Source: an uncultured Flammeovirgaceae bacterium (GTDB lineage Bacteria > Bacteroidota > Bacteroidia > Cytophagales > Cyclobacteriaceae). From it: a DNA stretch of 7,336 nt. The stretch is from contig CAMLLI010000193.1 in NCBI GenBank assembly GCA_946480685.1, forward strand, positions 1 through 7,336. Direction: 5' to 3'. Both the position numbers and the translations under genes were made by a program. How positions within the stretch are numbered: position 1 is the first letter of the stretch; every line of letters begins with the position of its first letter. The notes under the pieces were generated by a model. That model was given only the letters and a program-made list of their open reading frames with translations, was not told where the DNA came from and did not search any database. This document shows positions 1-6,535 of this stretch, piece by piece.

Positions 1-573
1 CTTTAGTTTGATACGGAAGAGGAAGCGGTCGAGCTGTGCTTCGGGTAAACGATACGTTCCTTCCTGTTCGATCGGGTTTTGGGTAGCGATCACAAGGAAA
101 GGAAAATCCATCGGGTAGGTGGTACCATCAATGGTAACCTGCTTTTCTTCCATCACCTCAAACAAAGACGATTGCGTTTTGGCCGGAGCGCGGTTGATCT
201 CATCGATCAGCACCAGGTTAGCAAATACAGGTCCGCGGTTAAAGGTAAACTCCGAAGTTTTCATGTTGAAAACAGAAGTACCCGTTACATCGGTTGGCAT
301 CAGGTCGGGCGTAAACTGAATACGGGAGAAACCTACCGACAGCGATTTGGCCACCAGCTTCGCGGTAAGTGTCTTCGCTATACCGGGCACACCTTCCAGG
401 AGTATATGACCCCCGGTAAATATACCGGCCAGCAGAAGATCAATGGTGCTGTCCTGTCCTACAACAGCTTTGCCGATTTCACGCTTGATGCGTCTTACGC
501 GTTGGTTAAGCTGATCAATTTCCTGTTGCAGTAAATCTTCAGGTTGCTCAGGTTGAATGTTTAGGTCTTCCAT
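1..573 (-). CDS. MoxR-family AAA+ ATPase, C-terminal part outside the window
   Basis: This is the N-terminal 191 residues of a MoxR-type AAA+ ATPase; the reading frame is open to the left edge with no stop. Visible motifs are Walker A GVPGIAKT (residues 61-68), Walker B LVLIDEIN (120-127), the sensor-1 stretch ATQNPIEQEGTY (163-174) and the LPEAQLDRF arginine-finger region (176-184). MoxR proteins usually have about 320-330 residues, so the C-terminal lid domain is missing here only because the window ends. The family is cytoplasmic, forms hexameric rings, and is thought to act as a chaperone that remodels or activates partner complexes, often together with DUF58/VWA proteins. The ATG at 573 lies 17 bases after the DUF4350 stop codon, in an A/T-rich leader without a Shine-Dalgarno, so the gene is probably the fourth cistron of the operon. 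The family call is very secure; the substrate is unknown. Confidence 0.96.
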   Translation of the reverse strand, partial: MEDLNIQPEQPEDLLQQEIDQLNQRVRRIKREIGKAVVGQDSTIDLLLAGIFTGGHILLEGVPGIAKTLTAKLVAKSLSVGFSRIQFTPDLMPTDVTGTSVFNMKTSEFTFNRGPVFANLVLIDEINRAPAKTQSSLFEVMEEKQVTIDGTTYPMDFPFLVIATQNPIEQEGTYRLPEAQLDRFLFRIKLK

Positions 574-583
574 AAATATATAG

Positions 584-600
584 CTGTAACTTATTTACAG
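584..600 (-). other. Intercistronic hairpin at the DUF4350/MoxR junction
   Basis: A perfect 6-base inverted repeat (CTGTAA and TTACAG) encloses a 5-base loop. In the minus-strand transcript the first arm covers the last codons of the DUF4350 gene, the TAA stop codon sits mainly in the loop, and the second arm ends 11 bases before the MoxR ATG. No U-run directly follows, so it does not look like an intrinsic terminator. It could affect translation or mRNA stability of MoxR relative to the upstream genes, but a stem this short could also be chance. Confidence 0.3.
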
Positions 601-1838
601 TGTTTGTAAAAATTTTCAATAGCGTTGTACAACCCAACCAGTTTGTCAATGGCGGTGTTGTATTGAGCGTTTCGTTCGATCTGGTTATACTGATCGTAGA
701 TGCTCTGTATCTCTGCGATGTTTACTTTCGATTTCTCGGCCAGCCGGGCAATCTGTATCTCGGGTGCCATTTGTGTATGAATACCATACCGTGCGCGAAT
801 GAAATATTGAAAGTACTTCATTTTTTTACGGGCAATGTCCAGGTGATTCTGATTCTGGTAGTGCAGTGCTGAAACAAGCTTCACAAACTCCAGTGAGGTG
901 TTTGCTTTTTGCTCCAGTACCGGTATAACCCGTTGTGTGCGTTTGGCAGCAAAGAATATATATAGCACCACGGCCGCCAGCATCATCCACCACGCATATT
1001 TCAGTGCGGGCTGGTTGAGTATGAAATATAGCGGACTGATGTCCGGATTGTTGTTGCCCGTAAATGATACTTTACTGTATTCGTCCCAGAGTATATTCTC
1101 TCCATGCAGGTGCGAGAATACACCGGACGCATACTCGGCTTTATCGGGTTTGATGAGGAAGTAATTGGTAAATACCAGCGGGTTGGTGTGCAGGTATATA
1201 TGTCCTTCGCCATGCTTAAATTTCAGGAAGTTGACATAGCGCGGATCCTGGTATCCCAGCGGTACCAGCGATTTGGTTGAATCGCAGAACATGCGGGTGT
1301 TAAACGAGTTCCAGTAATATTTCATGTCATCGCTCATGAAACGATACTGATAGGTATATCCGCTTTCGGTGTGCAGCGTGTCGTGGTAGAAGTTCAGCGT
1401 TGCCGTTTTAACAGAATGTTCTTCCAGCGTTATGTCTTCGTTACACTCGTTTACATATATACCGACAATGTTTTCAGGAAGCTCTATGCTGGCAATAAAG
1501 GCATCGTTACCTTTCTGTATAAAGTCCAGCAGCGCCTGCGCATCGCGTTGATTCAGGTGCAGGCTTTGTCCTATAAATACATAGTCGGTCGGACTACTGC
1601 CGATGCTGTCCAATACCTCGTGCAGGGGTTTGCGATTGCTATAGATAAAATGATCTTCATCGCGGTAGCTTCGCAGTATTTGTTTGATGAACGATGTTCC
1701 GTACGGTTGATCACTTCCTGCTTTGTAATCTTCATACCACTGGTAATGCTTTTTATCATCATCCCCGAATATAAAATATAGCAGGAGCAATACACCCAGC
1801 ACCGCGAAAAGTATAATAATGGTTCTGTTCTGCTTCAC
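591..1838 (-). CDS. DUF4350 domain-containing membrane protein
   Basis: This 415-residue protein has an N-terminal membrane helix (about residues 5-24), a large probably extracytoplasmic domain (about 30-275), a second helix (about 281-298) and a roughly 115-residue charged, helical cytoplasmic C-terminus. The first domain matches the DUF4350 pattern: YGTSFIKQIL near the start (46-55) and HGEGHIYLHTNPLVFTNYFL (209-228). DUF4350 is considered related to the class I glutamine amidotransferase-like fold, but no function is established and I see no catalytic triad I would trust. The start is GTG at 1838, supported by AGAAGG four bases upstream; that GTG overlaps the TGA stop of the DUF4129 gene (GTGA), which points to translational coupling. 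DUF4350 genes typically sit beside moxR, DUF58 and DUF4129 genes, as here. The protein is probably a membrane component whose cytoplasmic tail could contact the MoxR/DUF58 pair; that contact is inference. Confidence 0.88.
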   Translation of the reverse strand: MKQNRTIIILFAVLGVLLLLYFIFGDDDKKHYQWYEDYKAGSDQPYGTSFIKQILRSYRDEDHFIYSNRKPLHEVLDSIGSSPTDYVFIGQSLHLNQRDAQALLDFIQKGNDAFIASIELPENIVGIYVNECNEDITLEEHSVKTATLNFYHDTLHTESGYTYQYRFMSDDMKYYWNSFNTRMFCDSTKSLVPLGYQDPRYVNFLKFKHGEGHIYLHTNPLVFTNYFLIKPDKAEYASGVFSHLHGENILWDEYSKVSFTGNNNPDISPLYFILNQPALKYAWWMMLAAVVLYIFFAAKRTQRVIPVLEQKANTSLEFVKLVSALHYQNQNHLDIARKKMKYFQYFIRARYGIHTQMAPEIQIARLAEKSKVNIAEIQSIYDQYNQIERNAQYNTAIDKLVGLYNAIENFYKHCK

Positions 1839-2704
1839 GATGCCTTCTGCTTATTTAATTTCTGATGGAGGTTTTCAAATTCAGCAAACAGTTGCTGGTA
1901 TAGTTCGGTGGTAAGCCGGTGTTCGCCATACCAAACCTGTTCGTAGGCGAGGGTTAGTTTTCTTACCTCCTCATAATAAAAGTCTTTGCTGGAAAGTTCG
2001 GAAAGATAATCGTGGTTGGTCTTGTCTTTTTTCCAAAGGATAACGCCTTGTTCGTTCAATTCCTTGAGCAACCCGAGGAAATATAGTCTTACCGCCAGGC
2101 GATAGTTGCCATCCGCAATAGTTTTGCGTAATAATGAATTTACATCGAGGTCTTCAATGTTTTCAACGTGGGTAGAAGTATCTGTATCACCGGTGATCAC
2201 TCGCTTGGGAGAACCGGGCTTTATGTTTTTAGTAACCGCATAGAGTATAAAAAGGATTACGCCAATGATGCAGACGTAAGCTAACACGCGCAGTATATCG
2301 CTGTTCCAGTTGCCGAACGACATCGGTTCGCGCGAATCTGATTCTTGTTCTTTCTCGGGTTCAGGTGGCTCTTCGTTATAGTCGGTGTCGCCTATAATTT
2401 TCTTCCATTTCTTTTCGTCAAACTTTTTAACGGGCAGTTTTTCTTCCTGGTATTGTTTGGTCTGCGACAATTCCTCTGGCGCTTTCAACGTGTGGGGTAC
2501 TGCTTGTTCCTCGCCACTGTCACTATATTCATCGTAATTATATTCGTTGTCGGTGTCAGTAGTGGTAGTAGTGGTGGTGTCTACTACTACGAATTCCAGT
2601 TCCCCGGTTTCTGTTCCGGTATATACAACGGAGTCGGCATCCTGCGCTGCTACCATTACGCACGAGCAAAACAGTATTATCAATAATGAAACTATATATT
2701 TCAT
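1835..2704 (-). CDS. DUF4129 domain-containing membrane protein
   Basis: This 289-residue protein begins with a signal peptide or membrane anchor (residues 1-20, ending VMVAAQ). A long low-complexity acidic linker follows (about 22-130) with seven consecutive threonines (43-49) and many Asp, Glu, Tyr and Pro residues. One membrane helix (about 137-156) then leads to a C-terminal DUF4129 domain (about 185-285). That domain shows the expected pattern: a helix reading DGNYRLAVRLYFLGLLKEL (198-216), then LAYEQVWYGEH (252-262). The same domain ends TgpA-like transglutaminase membrane proteins and occurs alone in moxR/DUF58 clusters. From the helix order, the linker should be periplasmic and DUF4129 cytoplasmic. 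The ATG overlaps the stop of the SpoIIM-like gene (ATGA at 2701-2704), and the stop overlaps the DUF4350 start, so the three are probably co-translated. The role is unknown; an adaptor between the membrane and the MoxR ATPase is plausible but inferred. Confidence 0.88.
   Translation of the reverse strand: MKYIVSLLIILFCSCVMVAAQDADSVVYTGTETGELEFVVVDTTTTTTTDTDNEYNYDEYSDSGEEQAVPHTLKAPEELSQTKQYQEEKLPVKKFDEKKWKKIIGDTDYNEEPPEPEKEQESDSREPMSFGNWNSDILRVLAYVCIIGVILFILYAVTKNIKPGSPKRVITGDTDTSTHVENIEDLDVNSLLRKTIADGNYRLAVRLYFLGLLKELNEQGVILWKKDKTNHDYLSELSSKDFYYEEVRKLTLAYEQVWYGEHRLTTELYQQLFAEFENLHQKLNKQKAS
1843..1848 (-). promoter_or_regulatory. Shine-Dalgarno-like site supporting the GTG start of the DUF4350 gene
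   Basis: The minus strand reads AGAAGG here, four bases before the GTG at 1838. It stands out because the other genes of the window lack a clear Shine-Dalgarno. It lies inside the last codons of the DUF4129 gene and supports the non-ATG start. Confidence 0.5.
2558..2578 (-). repeat. In-frame ACC/ACT triplet tract encoding seven threonines
   Basis: Seven consecutive threonine codons, a mixture of ACC and ACT, lie in the periplasmic linker of the DUF4129 protein. Because the unit is a triplet, gain or loss of copies would change linker length without shifting the frame. The mixed codons make slippage less likely than in a pure repeat. Confidence 0.6.
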
Positions 2705-4530
2705 GCCTTACTGTTTTTGGAGAGTCGCGTGCCTACAAGGGCAATGGATTTTTTGAGATGCTCTGCATCCGCAGTTTCCTTCAATGAGAAATACTGGTAT
2801 GCTGCACAAGCTGTGAGAATGGGTACGATCAGATTGAAAGCAAAGGTCTTGATGAATAACTCTATAAAGTGAATGATGCCTTTGGACCAGACATCGGTAT
2901 CGGCAAAGTTCCATTGCAGTATAGATGTATACATATAGATGAGCGGAGCCGACAGTACCAGCAGGAACGAGAAGGTAATGAGCAGCAGGATCATCTGTAA
3001 TCCCATAACCTGACCGAAGTTGGCACCGGCCAGGCGCCAGGTTTCACCAAAGGCACTGAACAGATTTTTTTCTTCGGTAAGCTGTGTAAATCCGTAGAGC
3101 ATAAACAATATATAGCAGAACACCAGGAAGAAAATGCCCCAGTAGCCCAAGTATACCATTCCGAATATGGCTGCCGTGATAATTATGGTTTTACCGAATG
3201 CCAGGATTGAAAATTTTATTTTCGTGTTCTTCGATTCAGCATCCACAATCATCATTACGCGGTATAGTATTACTGACGTGCCGGCTGTGTTGATGATCAG
3301 CGATGTGAGGTCTGGTGTTTTTAATCCGTAGTACATATCGCTGAGAAGCTTGAGCCACCAGTCTTCCTCATAGAAGGGAATATAAAATTCAACTTCGAAG
3401 ATGAACCGCGCGATGGTCATCGCTAACGATGCTATAAATAACCAGGAGAGAAGTTTGTTGGCGTGTCGCTTATAGAAGAGCAACGCATCCTTCATAATGT
3501 CTGCATTGTTCTTTACACGGTCGAAGAACGTTGGCTCCTGCAAGCTTGGCGGAAGTCGGACTTCTTCCAACGGAACTTCAAATCCGTTTTTCGATTTCCA
3601 CCATGGGTATAGTACAAAGTAGCCGATGATGAACGCGGCAGACAAGAGTATAAGAAAGAAGCGAAGTATATCCGGTACTTCGGTATAGCGCGTAAGGAAA
3701 CTTTCAATGATAGCCGCCAGCACAAATATAGGGGTGATGCCGAGCATCAGTTTTAACGAACGCATAGCCGAAAGCTGAAACGCCTGCAAACGCGAATAAG
3801 TGCCCGGAAAGATAAGTCCTGAACCGAGTGTTAAACCGGCTCCGCCTGCCAGGATGATCGATGATATTTCCAGTGTGCCGTGTAGCCATATCGTTAGGGC
3901 AGACTCGGCTGCGAGTCCTCGTTCAATGAAGAAGAACTGGAAGCAGCCTACCATGATGCCGTTGTATAAAAGTATAGCGAGTGTACCAATGGCCAGGAAG
4001 ACTCCGAACACATACGTGCGGAAGGCCACCATCAGGTTGTTGAAAGTAATGCCAAGAAACATATCTACCTGGTGTCCCTTTTTATATACCGCCATCGGGT
4101 CGCCTTTTTCAATGTTCTCTTTGGTCATGGATACATAACTTTCTCCGAGAATGGTGCTGGCAAACTGTGGATCTTTCAGCGAGGAGAATACACCGATGCA
4201 GGCTGCCATTAAAAAAACGATCAGCGATATCAGCATCTGTTTTTTGGAGAAGAGTATAATCTGCGGCAGTTCATCCATCCAGAACAAACGGAATTGGTTT
4301 TTCTTGTCCTTCCGGTTACTATAGATGATTGAGAAGTATTCGCGAGCAATCTTGTTAAGGTAAACGCGTACGGAACGGTTCTGATAGTAGGTGCGTGAAT
4401 AGGACAAGTCGTCTACTACCTGTGTAAAAAGATTGGAAAGCTTTTCTGGATCTTTAACGGGACTTTTGAGAAGCGTTTCGGATTCGAGCCACTTTTCTTT
4501 ATTTTGAGCGATGAAACGGGTTTCCTTCAT
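2701..4530 (-). CDS. SpoIIM-like (stage II sporulation protein M family) membrane protein with an extra C-terminal membrane module
   Basis: This is a 609-residue polytopic membrane protein read from the ATG at 4530. The first half (about 1-315) matches the SpoIIM/DUF95 family as found in non-sporulating bacteria: an N-terminal cytoplasmic region starting MKETRFIAQNKEKWLESE, membrane helices near 96-115, 160-202, 215-245, 260-278 and 289-308, and the conserved stretch HGTLEISSIILAGGAG (217-232). After a short polar segment (about 310-350) a second module follows with helices near 360-378, 411-427, 442-480, 508-535 and 555-580. SpoIIM relatives of this type are usually near 320-330 residues, so the second half looks like a fused membrane protein, which I do not recognise. 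An in-frame TTG at 4560 would add ten residues; I prefer the ATG because family members begin with a similar M-[KR]-E motif. It is the first visible gene of the operon and overlaps the DUF4129 gene by 4 bases. Sporulation is not implied. Confidence 0.88.
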   Translation of the reverse strand: MKETRFIAQNKEKWLESETLLKSPVKDPEKLSNLFTQVVDDLSYSRTYYQNRSVRVYLNKIAREYFSIIYSNRKDKKNQFRLFWMDELPQIILFSKKQMLISLIVFLMAACIGVFSSLKDPQFASTILGESYVSMTKENIEKGDPMAVYKKGHQVDMFLGITFNNLMVAFRTYVFGVFLAIGTLAILLYNGIMVGCFQFFFIERGLAAESALTIWLHGTLEISSIILAGGAGLTLGSGLIFPGTYSRLQAFQLSAMRSLKLMLGITPIFVLAAIIESFLTRYTEVPDILRFFLILLSAAFIIGYFVLYPWWKSKNGFEVPLEEVRLPPSLQEPTFFDRVKNNADIMKDALLFYKRHANKLLSWLFIASLAMTIARFIFEVEFYIPFYEEDWWLKLLSDMYYGLKTPDLTSLIINTAGTSVILYRVMMIVDAESKNTKIKFSILAFGKTIIITAAIFGMVYLGYWGIFFLVFCYILFMLYGFTQLTEEKNLFSAFGETWRLAGANFGQVMGLQMILLLITFSFLLVLSAPLIYMYTSILQWNFADTDVWSKGIIHFIELFIKTFAFNLIVPILTACAAYQYFSLKETADAEHLKKSIALVGTRLSKNSKA

Positions 4531-4563
4531 GAATGGGTGAAAATATTGCTTTAAGATCAAAAA
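4531..4563. promoter_or_regulatory. 33-base head-to-head gap between the SpoIIM-like operon and the RDD gene
   Basis: The two start codons (ATG at 4530 on minus, ATG at 4564 on plus) are separated by only 33 A/T-rich bases. This is too short for two complete outward promoters, so at least one promoter must lie inside the opposite gene. A degenerate Bacteroidota-like -7 element (TATTTTG, 4500-4506, plus strand) precedes the RDD gene but lacks a convincing -33 partner. The arrangement would allow shared control of both transcripts. Confidence 0.4.
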
Positions 4564-5295
4564 ATGAAGAACATAGAAATTAAAACTACGCAGAATGTAG
4601 TGTTGGAATATGAACTTGCAGATTTACGCGATCGCATTCTCGCCTTTTTGCTGGACCTGATCATTCTTGTTGTTGGTCTTTTAATATTATCCGGTGTTGG
4701 CTTCGGTATTTTAGGCTTTACCGATACCGTGGCGGGCGTGTACTCTATTTTCCTTTTTTGCATTTTTATCTTCTATTCCTTAGCATTTGAAGTGCTGAAC
4801 AACGGACAAAGCCTCGGTAAAAAAGCGCTGCGCATCCAGGTGATCAAAACGGCCGGTGGACAAGCTACATTTTCGGACTATGCTGCACGGTGGGTTTTTC
4901 GCATGATCGATATTTACTTTTCGCTCGGAGGTATAGCTTCTATACTTGTAGTGTCTTCTGCCAAGGCACAACGCATTGGTGATATAGTTGCCAATACAGC
5001 GGTGGTAAAGCTGGTGCCAAAAATGGATTTGAACTTGCGTGATGTGCTGGCCATTCATTCCCGCGAATCGTACAAACCGGAATATCCGCAGGCCAAGCAA
5101 TTGCAGGAAGAAGATGTACTGGTGATCAAGAAGACTCTGGACCGTTACCGGAAGTTCAGCAACGATGCGCATGAAGAAGCTATACATTTACTCGCGGATC
5201 GAGTAAAACAGGTACTCGGCGTTGAAAATATATACCCTGACGATCGCAGATTCCTGCAGGCGATCTTACAGGATTATGTTGTTCTGACACGATAA
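4564..5295 (+). CDS. RDD-family membrane protein with soluble C-terminal extension
   Basis: This 243-residue protein starts with the typical RDD lead-in IKTTQNVVLEYELADLRDRI (6-25). The family's conserved Arg and Asp pattern is met by R24 and D31 at the first helix (about 25-45). A second helix (about 57-76) ends at the signature GQSLGKKALRIQVI (81-94). A third hydrophobic region (about 110-131) leads to QRIGDIVANTAVV (136-148), also diagnostic. Residues 150-243 form a charged, mostly helical cytoplasmic tail beyond the core domain. RDD proteins have no single established function; some have been linked to ion transport. This one is divergent from, and almost adjacent to, the SpoIIM-like gene, a pairing seen in moxR clusters, so it probably works with that membrane complex. 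The family call is firm; the role is inferred. Confidence 0.93.
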   Translation: MKNIEIKTTQNVVLEYELADLRDRILAFLLDLIILVVGLLILSGVGFGILGFTDTVAGVYSIFLFCIFIFYSLAFEVLNNGQSLGKKALRIQVIKTAGGQATFSDYAARWVFRMIDIYFSLGGIASILVVSSAKAQRIGDIVANTAVVKLVPKMDLNLRDVLAIHSRESYKPEYPQAKQLQEEDVLVIKKTLDRYRKFSNDAHEEAIHLLADRVKQVLGVENIYPDDRRFLQAILQDYVVLTR

Positions 5296-5430
5296 CGTTG
5301 CTGTTCAGCAGGAGCAATTCCGACTACGGCTTAACTCCATTCCGGTAATGATAATTTTTGATTACCTTCAGGTATTGGAGCACGTGGTTTGACATGTGCG
5401 ATAAAATCCCTCCATCAACCCTGTAATTTT
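5296..5430. other. Intergenic region between the RDD and peroxiredoxin genes
   Basis: These 135 bases hold no gene I can support. They contain two weak hairpins (TGCT/AGCA at 5299-5310; GGTAAT/ATTACC at 5344-5366), neither followed by a T-run, so no clear terminator for the RDD gene. The stretch TAATTTTTG (5352-5360) is one base longer than the Bacteroidota -7 consensus TAnnTTTG and could be the core of the peroxiredoxin promoter, but the -33 element is poor. A TTG at 5389 extends the peroxiredoxin frame by 14 residues and is not considered the real start. Confidence 0.5.
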
Positions 5431-5949
5431 ATGAAAGCATATTCGTCATTTATTATCCTCTTATTGATTGCATTCGCTATGGATACACAAGCTCAAACAA
5501 CATTAAAGGTTGGCGACAAGGCACCCGATTTTACCGCGAAAGATCAGGATGGAAAAACGATATCGCTGCATGACTATAAAGGCAAGAAAGTAATCCTGTA
5601 TTTCTACCCAAAAGATCAAACTCCGGGCTGTACACAGGAAGCCTGCAACCTGCGCGATAATCAGGCAACACTGCAGAAGTCGGGCTATACTACCATTGGT
5701 ATAAGCACGGATGATGTTGCGTCTCACAAGGAGTTTCAGACCAAATATAGTCTGCCATTCCCATTGGTAGCAGATGTTGATAAAACGATCAACCAGAAGT
5801 ATGGTGTATGGGTAGAGAAGGAACGCGATGGTAAGAAATATTTCGGCACTGCGCGTACTACATTTCTTATTGATGAGAAAGGTATAATTACCAGCATCAT
5901 TGATAAGGTCGATACACAGCAACATGCCGAACAAATCCTGAAGCTATAG
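5431..5949 (+). CDS. bcp: Exported peroxiredoxin, Bcp/PrxQ type
   Basis: This thiol peroxidase reduces hydrogen peroxide and organic hydroperoxides. Read from the ATG at 5431 it has 172 residues: a signal peptide (about 1-21, hydrophobic [12 protein letters not shown] then an AxA-like TQAQ site) followed by a complete Bcp/PrxQ domain of about 150 residues. Visible motifs are [15 protein letters not shown] (27-41), [19 protein letters not shown] (58-76) and RTTFLID (142-148). C67 in TPGC is the peroxidatic cysteine and C72, five residues later, is the resolving cysteine, as in atypical 2-Cys PrxQ enzymes. Most Bcp proteins are cytoplasmic; this one should act in the periplasm and would need a periplasmic thiol reductant such as a thioredoxin-like protein, none of which is in the window. 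The upstream TTG at 5389 would bury the signal peptide behind 14 residues, so I reject it. It is probably a single-gene unit, with GrpB convergent 16 bases downstream. Confidence 0.95.
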   Translation: MKAYSSFIILLLIAFAMDTQAQTTLKVGDKAPDFTAKDQDGKTISLHDYKGKKVILYFYPKDQTPGCTQEACNLRDNQATLQKSGYTTIGISTDDVASHKEFQTKYSLPFPLVADVDKTINQKYGVWVEKERDGKKYFGTARTTFLIDEKGIITSIIDKVDTQQHAEQILKL

Positions 5950-5961
5950 TAACTATATAGC
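5943..5961. terminator. Short inverted repeat between convergent peroxiredoxin and GrpB genes
   Basis: GCTATA and TATAGC form a 6-base stem around a 7-base loop, covering the peroxiredoxin stop codon and most of the 16-base gap before the GrpB stop. A hairpin here could end transcripts from both sides, but it is A/T-rich, short and lacks a T-run on either strand. It may simply reflect the abundance of TATA in this sequence. Confidence 0.2.
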
Positions 5962-5965
5962 AATA

Positions 5966-6511
5966 TTACGAAGGCGCCTGCTGCTCAAACCATGCAAGTG
6001 CTTTCGCTTCGTAGCGCTGTACCCAGGCTCCCTTTTCAAAATTATACTCAAACGAGTCGTGCGGGTGAAGTAAAGCCGCACGTTGTTTTTCTGCTTCGTA
6101 TGCTTTCGCAAGCTCCGGGTGAGCACGCAGATAATCACGAAACGCCAGGTGACGTCTGATCTGCGGAGAAGTATATTCGAAGCCGTGCACGTGCACTTCC
6201 CGTATACCCGCTGCGTTCGTGAGTGTACAAAAACGTCTGCCTGCTATACCAAACTCGCCATGCCATATATACCCGAGTGCTTTTATCAATGCAGATTGTT
6301 TGTCAAGCGCATCAATACTTTTTACAATTGGTAAAAGGTCAATCACGGGTTTGGCTGCCAGGCCGGCAACTGACGTAGAACCAATGTGTTCAACCTTCAG
6401 AAGATTATTCCCCAACGCAGTTGCCAACCGGTCCGCTTCATAATTTGCACGCACGGGCCATTGGGAATCGTGTGGTACGATATATACCGCGTGACGTTCT
6501 GGTTGATTCAT
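5966..6511 (-). CDS. GrpB family protein (UPF0157, nucleotidyltransferase-like)
   Basis: This 181-residue protein has the normal full length for GrpB/UPF0157. Diagnostic parts are YIVPHDSQWP (10-19), the motif VEHIGSTSVAGLAAKPVIDLL (starting at 40), VHVHGFEY (106-113) and HLAFRDYLRAHPELAKAYEAEK (starting at 121). The GSTSV...KPxID pattern resembles the active-site layout of nucleotidyltransferase-fold proteins, to which the family is assigned; most members have no confirmed reaction, although some relatives occur fused to dephospho-CoA kinase. No signal peptide or membrane helix is visible, so it should be cytoplasmic. It follows the ECF41 sigma factor gene by 24 bases on the same strand and is probably co-transcribed with it. 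A degenerate promoter-like pair (TTG, 20 bases, TATTTTG) also lies just upstream and could give separate expression. The start ATG at 6511 has no clear Shine-Dalgarno. The family call is very secure; the biochemical role is not known. Confidence 0.94.
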   Translation of the reverse strand: MNQPERHAVYIVPHDSQWPVRANYEADRLATALGNNLLKVEHIGSTSVAGLAAKPVIDLLPIVKSIDALDKQSALIKALGYIWHGEFGIAGRRFCTLTNAAGIREVHVHGFEYTSPQIRRHLAFRDYLRAHPELAKAYEAEKQRAALLHPHDSFEYNFEKGAWVQRYEAKALAWFEQQAPS

Positions 6512-6535
6512 TCTGCTGACAAAATAAAATTGCTA

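Noticed and set aside
79..534. Open frame of 151 codons on the plus strand
   Set aside because: It lies wholly antisense to the MoxR gene, whose motifs are unmistakable, and its translation shows no recognisable domain.
1371..1781. Open frame of 136 codons on the plus strand
   Set aside because: It is antisense to the DUF4350 gene, has no domain pattern, and is best explained as a shadow of the real reading frame.
2701..4530. Evidence for sporulation
   Set aside because: The SpoIIM family is widespread in non-sporulating bacteria, and no other sporulation gene is present.
4531..4560. TTG at 4560 as the start of the SpoIIM-like gene
   Set aside because: It adds ten residues not typical of the family; the ATG at 4530 gives an N-terminus that matches the family's usual beginning.
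5344..5366. GGTAAT/ATTACC inverted repeat as terminator of the RDD gene
   Set aside because: The stem is only six bases with an 11-base loop and no T-run follows.
5389..5430. TTG at 5389 as the start of the peroxiredoxin gene
   Set aside because: It would place 14 residues before a well-formed signal peptide; the ATG at 5431 is preferred.
5503..5934. Open frame of 143 codons on the minus strand
   Set aside because: It overlaps the peroxiredoxin coding sequence, which has intact catalytic motifs; the antisense product resembles nothing I know.
6487..6523. TGTCA ... CGTC on the minus strand near the GrpB start, resembling an ECF41 target promoter
   Set aside because: The spacing is about two bases too long, the -35 half matches only in part, and the -10 half falls inside the GrpB coding sequence, so the transcript would lack the start codon.
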